Translations under genes and position numbers: made by a program | The notes under the pieces: model-generated | Told to the model about the DNA's origin: nothing | What the model saw: only the letters and a program-made list of their open reading frames with translations | Databases searched by the model: none | Assembly: GCA_017551165.1 (NCBI GenBank) | Contig: JAFZMO010000115.1 | Span: forward strand, 1-42,685 | Origin: Lachnospiraceae bacterium | GTDB taxonomy: Bacteria; Bacillota; Clostridia; Lachnospirales; Lachnospiraceae | Length of the DNA: 42,685 nucleotides | Direction: 5' to 3' | Shown here: positions 40,640 through 42,685 of the stretch, piece after piece | Numbering within the stretch: the stretch's first letter is position 1 | How the letters are laid out: each line of letters begins with the position of its first letter

Positions 40640-42038
40640 GATGATTACCGATCTGTACGAACGAAGAGACCGGTATGTTGCGGATAAAAAGAAAAAGCAG
40701 CTGGTGTGGAGGAGGTTTGCCGTTTCGGTGATCGCCGTTTGTCTGGTGGCGCTGATCGGCATCGGCATCCGGAAGTCGGGCGTGCTCCGGAAGGATCCCG
40801 TGACGCCCGCAGGAAAGACCGGCGAAACCGGGAAAAATGAAACTACGGACATAACGCCGACATCGCTGCCTTTACAGTTCGCGAATGCGAAGGAGCTGAC
40901 AGCAAACAGCACTTCCGGCACCCCGGTGAACAAGAAGGCGATGGACCCCGCCATGAGCGAGGCGTATGAGAAGTTTGCCTACCGATTGTTCACGCAGCTG
41001 CCGGAGGGAAAGACGCGGATGGTGTCGCCGTTTTCCGTGTATGTCGCGCTCAGCATGCTGGCAAACGGTGCGGAAGGCGAGACGCTGGCGCAGCTGGACG
41101 GACTGCTTGGCCTGACGGCGGACGAGCGGAACGCGTATCTGGCTGCCTGGATCGAGGACCTCACGAAGGGCGGTGAGGGAGAGACCAAATTCACGAACGC
41201 AGATTCGCTGTGGATCAAGAATGAGTTTGAGCAGTACGTGCCGAAGACATTTTTGGACACTTGCGCACAGAACTACCGCGCGGCCGTATTCTCGGCACCG
41301 ATGGATGATTCCACCGTTGAAGGGATCAATGCATGGGCGAAGGCGAAGACGGCGGACATGATCGACGAGATCATCGAAGAACTCGATCCGTACACGGTTA
41401 TGGTCCTGATGAACGCGATCGCGCTTGACGCAAAATGGACAGACTCGTTTGACGAGTCCGAGACAGAGGGAGACTACCCGTTCACGAAGTCGGATGGCAC
41501 GATGGTGAAGGTTGATATGATGCATGGCACGATCGAAAGCAAATATTTGGAAAATGATCTGGCTACGGGATTTATCAAGCCGTATATGGGCGATGAATTT
41601 TCCTATATCGCGCTGCTCCCGAAGGAGGGCGTGAGCGTCGAACAACTGTTGGAATCGCTGCAACCCGGAGACATCCGCAAGCTGTGCGCCGATTCGAGAT
41701 GGGGAGATATCCAAATCGGTATCCCGAAGTATGAGGAGGAGTATTCGCTCGAGCTCAGTAAGACGTTGAAGGCGTTGGGTGTGACGGACGCGTTTTCGGA
41801 AGGCAAAGCCAATCTCAGCCGATTGATGGAGTTGCAGGGCGTGTATGTGGGGCAGGTCAACCATAAGACGTATATCAGCGTGGACGAGGCCGGAACAAAG
41901 GCAGCTGCTGTGACGGAAGTCGAACTCCAATTTAAGGGCGTTCCTCAGTATGATTATGTGATCCTTGATCGTCCGTTTGTCTACATGATCGTGGATTCCG
42001 AAGGACTTCCGATCTTCCTCGGTACGTTCGAAGGGTAA
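40623..42038 (+). CDS. Membrane-anchored serpin with anti-sigma-like N-terminus
   Basis: 471 residues; the ATG has aggagg 7 bp upstream and overlaps the sigma gene. Residues 1-31 are short, charged and cytoplasmic (MKSSDEMITDLYERRDRYVA), then one membrane helix (FAVSVIAVCLVALIGIGI, about 33-50) and a Thr/Pro spacer. From about 118 on it is a serpin: MVSPFSVYVALSMLANGAEG, NADSLWIKNEF, MNAIALDAKW, VDMMHGTIES, FSYIALLP, and the reactive-loop hinge VDEAGTKAAAVTEVELQF (about 420-437), ending DRPFVYMIVDSEGLPIFLG. The Ala-rich hinge suggests an inhibitory serpin that traps serine or cysteine proteases outside the cell. The N-terminus has the place and topology of an anti-sigma domain. Confidence 0.9.
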   Translation: MKSSDEMITDLYERRDRYVADKKKKQLVWRRFAVSVIAVCLVALIGIGIRKSGVLRKDPVTPAGKTGETGKNETTDITPTSLPLQFANAKELTANSTSGTPVNKKAMDPAMSEAYEKFAYRLFTQLPEGKTRMVSPFSVYVALSMLANGAEGETLAQLDGLLGLTADERNAYLAAWIEDLTKGGEGETKFTNADSLWIKNEFEQYVPKTFLDTCAQNYRAAVFSAPMDDSTVEGINAWAKAKTADMIDEIIEELDPYTVMVLMNAIALDAKWTDSFDESETEGDYPFTKSDGTMVKVDMMHGTIESKYLENDLATGFIKPYMGDEFSYIALLPKEGVSVEQLLESLQPGDIRKLCADSRWGDIQIGIPKYEEEYSLELSKTLKALGVTDAFSEGKANLSRLMELQGVYVGQVNHKTYISVDEAGTKAAAVTEVELQFKGVPQYDYVILDRPFVYMIVDSEGLPIFLGTFEG

Positions 42039-42089
42039 GAATGAAAAAGGAAATTGTTGTTGTTCGAGACGAAGAAGGGGGTGACTGTT

Positions 42090-42602
42090 GTGAGAAGACG
42101 GGCATTGATCGTTTTTGTGATCCTGCTGGTGATGGGTACGGCCGCGGGCGCGTGGGCATACCGGGAGAAAACGGACCGGAGCAAAGCGAGCATTTTCCTT
42201 GTGTTCACGGACGACGACCACGGCAAGCTGGTGCTCCCTGAGGGCGTCACGAAGATCAAGATCGTGGACGGCACCCGGGGCGATCTGATCGTGCTGGAGC
42301 AGGAGGATACCATACGGGATTTCGACGAGAAGCTGGGCATGATGTCCGGCACCGTGACGCGGATCCCGGAGGGTGACGGATATCGTTATGCGGTCCATTG
42401 CTACCGCGGTGACGAGTACCTGGGCGCGTTCTCGTTCATGACGGACACGATCGTGCGGGCGTCGCGGGGGAGCGATGTGCGGCGGTTGACCATGGATACA
42501 CCCAACCCCGCCTTCCGATACATTGAGGATCTGTTCGAGGCGATGCGGCCGACGAACGATGTGACGCCGCCGTCGGGAACACCAACGGTGTGTCCGGGAT
42601 AA
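42090..42602 (+). CDS. Small membrane-anchored protein, unknown family
   Basis: 170 residues from a GTG at 42090, preceded by gaaggggg at the right distance; a TTG at 42054 and a GTG at 42081 in frame are alternatives. An N-terminal helix (RRRALIVFVILLVMGTAAGA, about 2-21) anchors it. The outer part has a beta-rich pattern: SIFLVFTDDDHGKLVLPEG, VTKIKIVDGTRGDLIVLEQE and YRYAVHCYRGDEYLGAFSF. No family is recognised. It lies 51 bp after the serpin gene and is probably the third gene of the operon. The C-terminus is Pro/Thr-rich. The repeat element at the window edge follows 28 bp later. Confidence 0.7.
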   Translation: MRRRALIVFVILLVMGTAAGAWAYREKTDRSKASIFLVFTDDDHGKLVLPEGVTKIKIVDGTRGDLIVLEQEDTIRDFDEKLGMMSGTVTRIPEGDGYRYAVHCYRGDEYLGAFSFMTDTIVRASRGSDVRRLTMDTPNPAFRYIEDLFEAMRPTNDVTPPSGTPTVCPG

Positions 42603-42629
42603 GTCCGGGACTAAAAAACAGCAAAACAA

Positions 42630-42685
42630 GGTGACACGGGGACGGTTCTTTTGTCACATCGCTCGCGACGTGACAAAAGAACCGT
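42630..42685. repeat. REP-like palindrome (GGTGACACGGGGACGGTT...)
   Basis: acggttcttttgtcac (42642-42657) is perfectly matched by gtgacaaaagaaccgt (42670-42685): 16-bp arms with a 12-base loop that itself contains the palindrome tcgcga. It is preceded by ggtgacacgggg. The window stops at the end of the right arm, so more may follow. Such sequences are dispersed in clostridial genomes; a link with REP-type (Y1) transposases is an inference. Confidence 0.75.

Overview
The window looks like chromosomal DNA of a moderately GC-rich member of the Bacillota, class Clostridia, possibly Lachnospiraceae-like. The support is the gene set and order: rpsF-ssb-rpsR-gdpP-rplI-dnaB, an IspE kinase, a DUF951 protein, a MecA adaptor, a LytTR/GHKL two-component pair, good Shine-Dalgarno sites and U-rich hairpin terminators. 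No rRNA, tRNA, CRISPR array or intact insertion sequence was recognised. Family placement is inference.

Layout. 1-2783: GNAT acetyltransferase, APH-like kinase and EamA transporter. 2912-5715: SIMPL protein, then a LytTR response regulator and GHKL sensor kinase overlapping by one base. 5972-12700: a 2,242-residue surface protein with a signal peptide, InlB-type and MBG/Ig-like repeats, a Pro-Glu-Lys spacer and a TPKTAD sorting signal. Its promoter carries three TTACTCAA boxes and it lies directly downstream of the two-component genes. 12882-14871 (minus): GH5 glycosidase and ispE. 15041-16555: ddl and a DUF1934 protein. 16600-17094: a non-coding stretch with a 37-bp direct repeat and a 53-bp-period array of GCGGCCTAA/TTTAGGCCGC palindromes. 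17158-18465 (minus): a small membrane protein and plsC. 18642: DUF951.

19.0-23.0 kb is an AT-rich island of four genes: an RCC1-like lipoprotein, a secreted protein joining an RHS-core remnant to a SleB-type hydrolase, an ECF-like sigma factor and a bitopic membrane protein. 23239-28361 is the conserved replication/translation block, with the c-di-AMP phosphodiesterase gene gdpP inside it. 28459-29030 holds a divergent pair, a 56-residue 2[4Fe-4S] ferredoxin (minus) and a DUF1858 protein (plus), followed by mecA (minus).

30551-36834: GH18/SH3 lipoprotein, AlaX-type editing protein, YdcF-like protein, DUF937-like Lys-rich protein and an esterase. 36968-42602 is rich in cell-envelope genes: a membrane-anchored YD-repeat protein, a secreted protein with a Cys-rich juxtamembrane segment (minus), and a divergent operon of ECF sigma factor, membrane-anchored serpin and a small membrane protein. 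The serpin has a short cytoplasmic N-terminus and one membrane segment, so it is placed where an anti-sigma factor would normally sit. This sigma-serpin unit is the best candidate in the window for an undescribed system. The right edge ends in a GTGACACGGGGACGGTT-type palindrome, a related copy of which occurs at 34411.

Many promoters share the form TTGCAT-N17-TACAAT, often extended to TTGCATTT and GGTACAAT.
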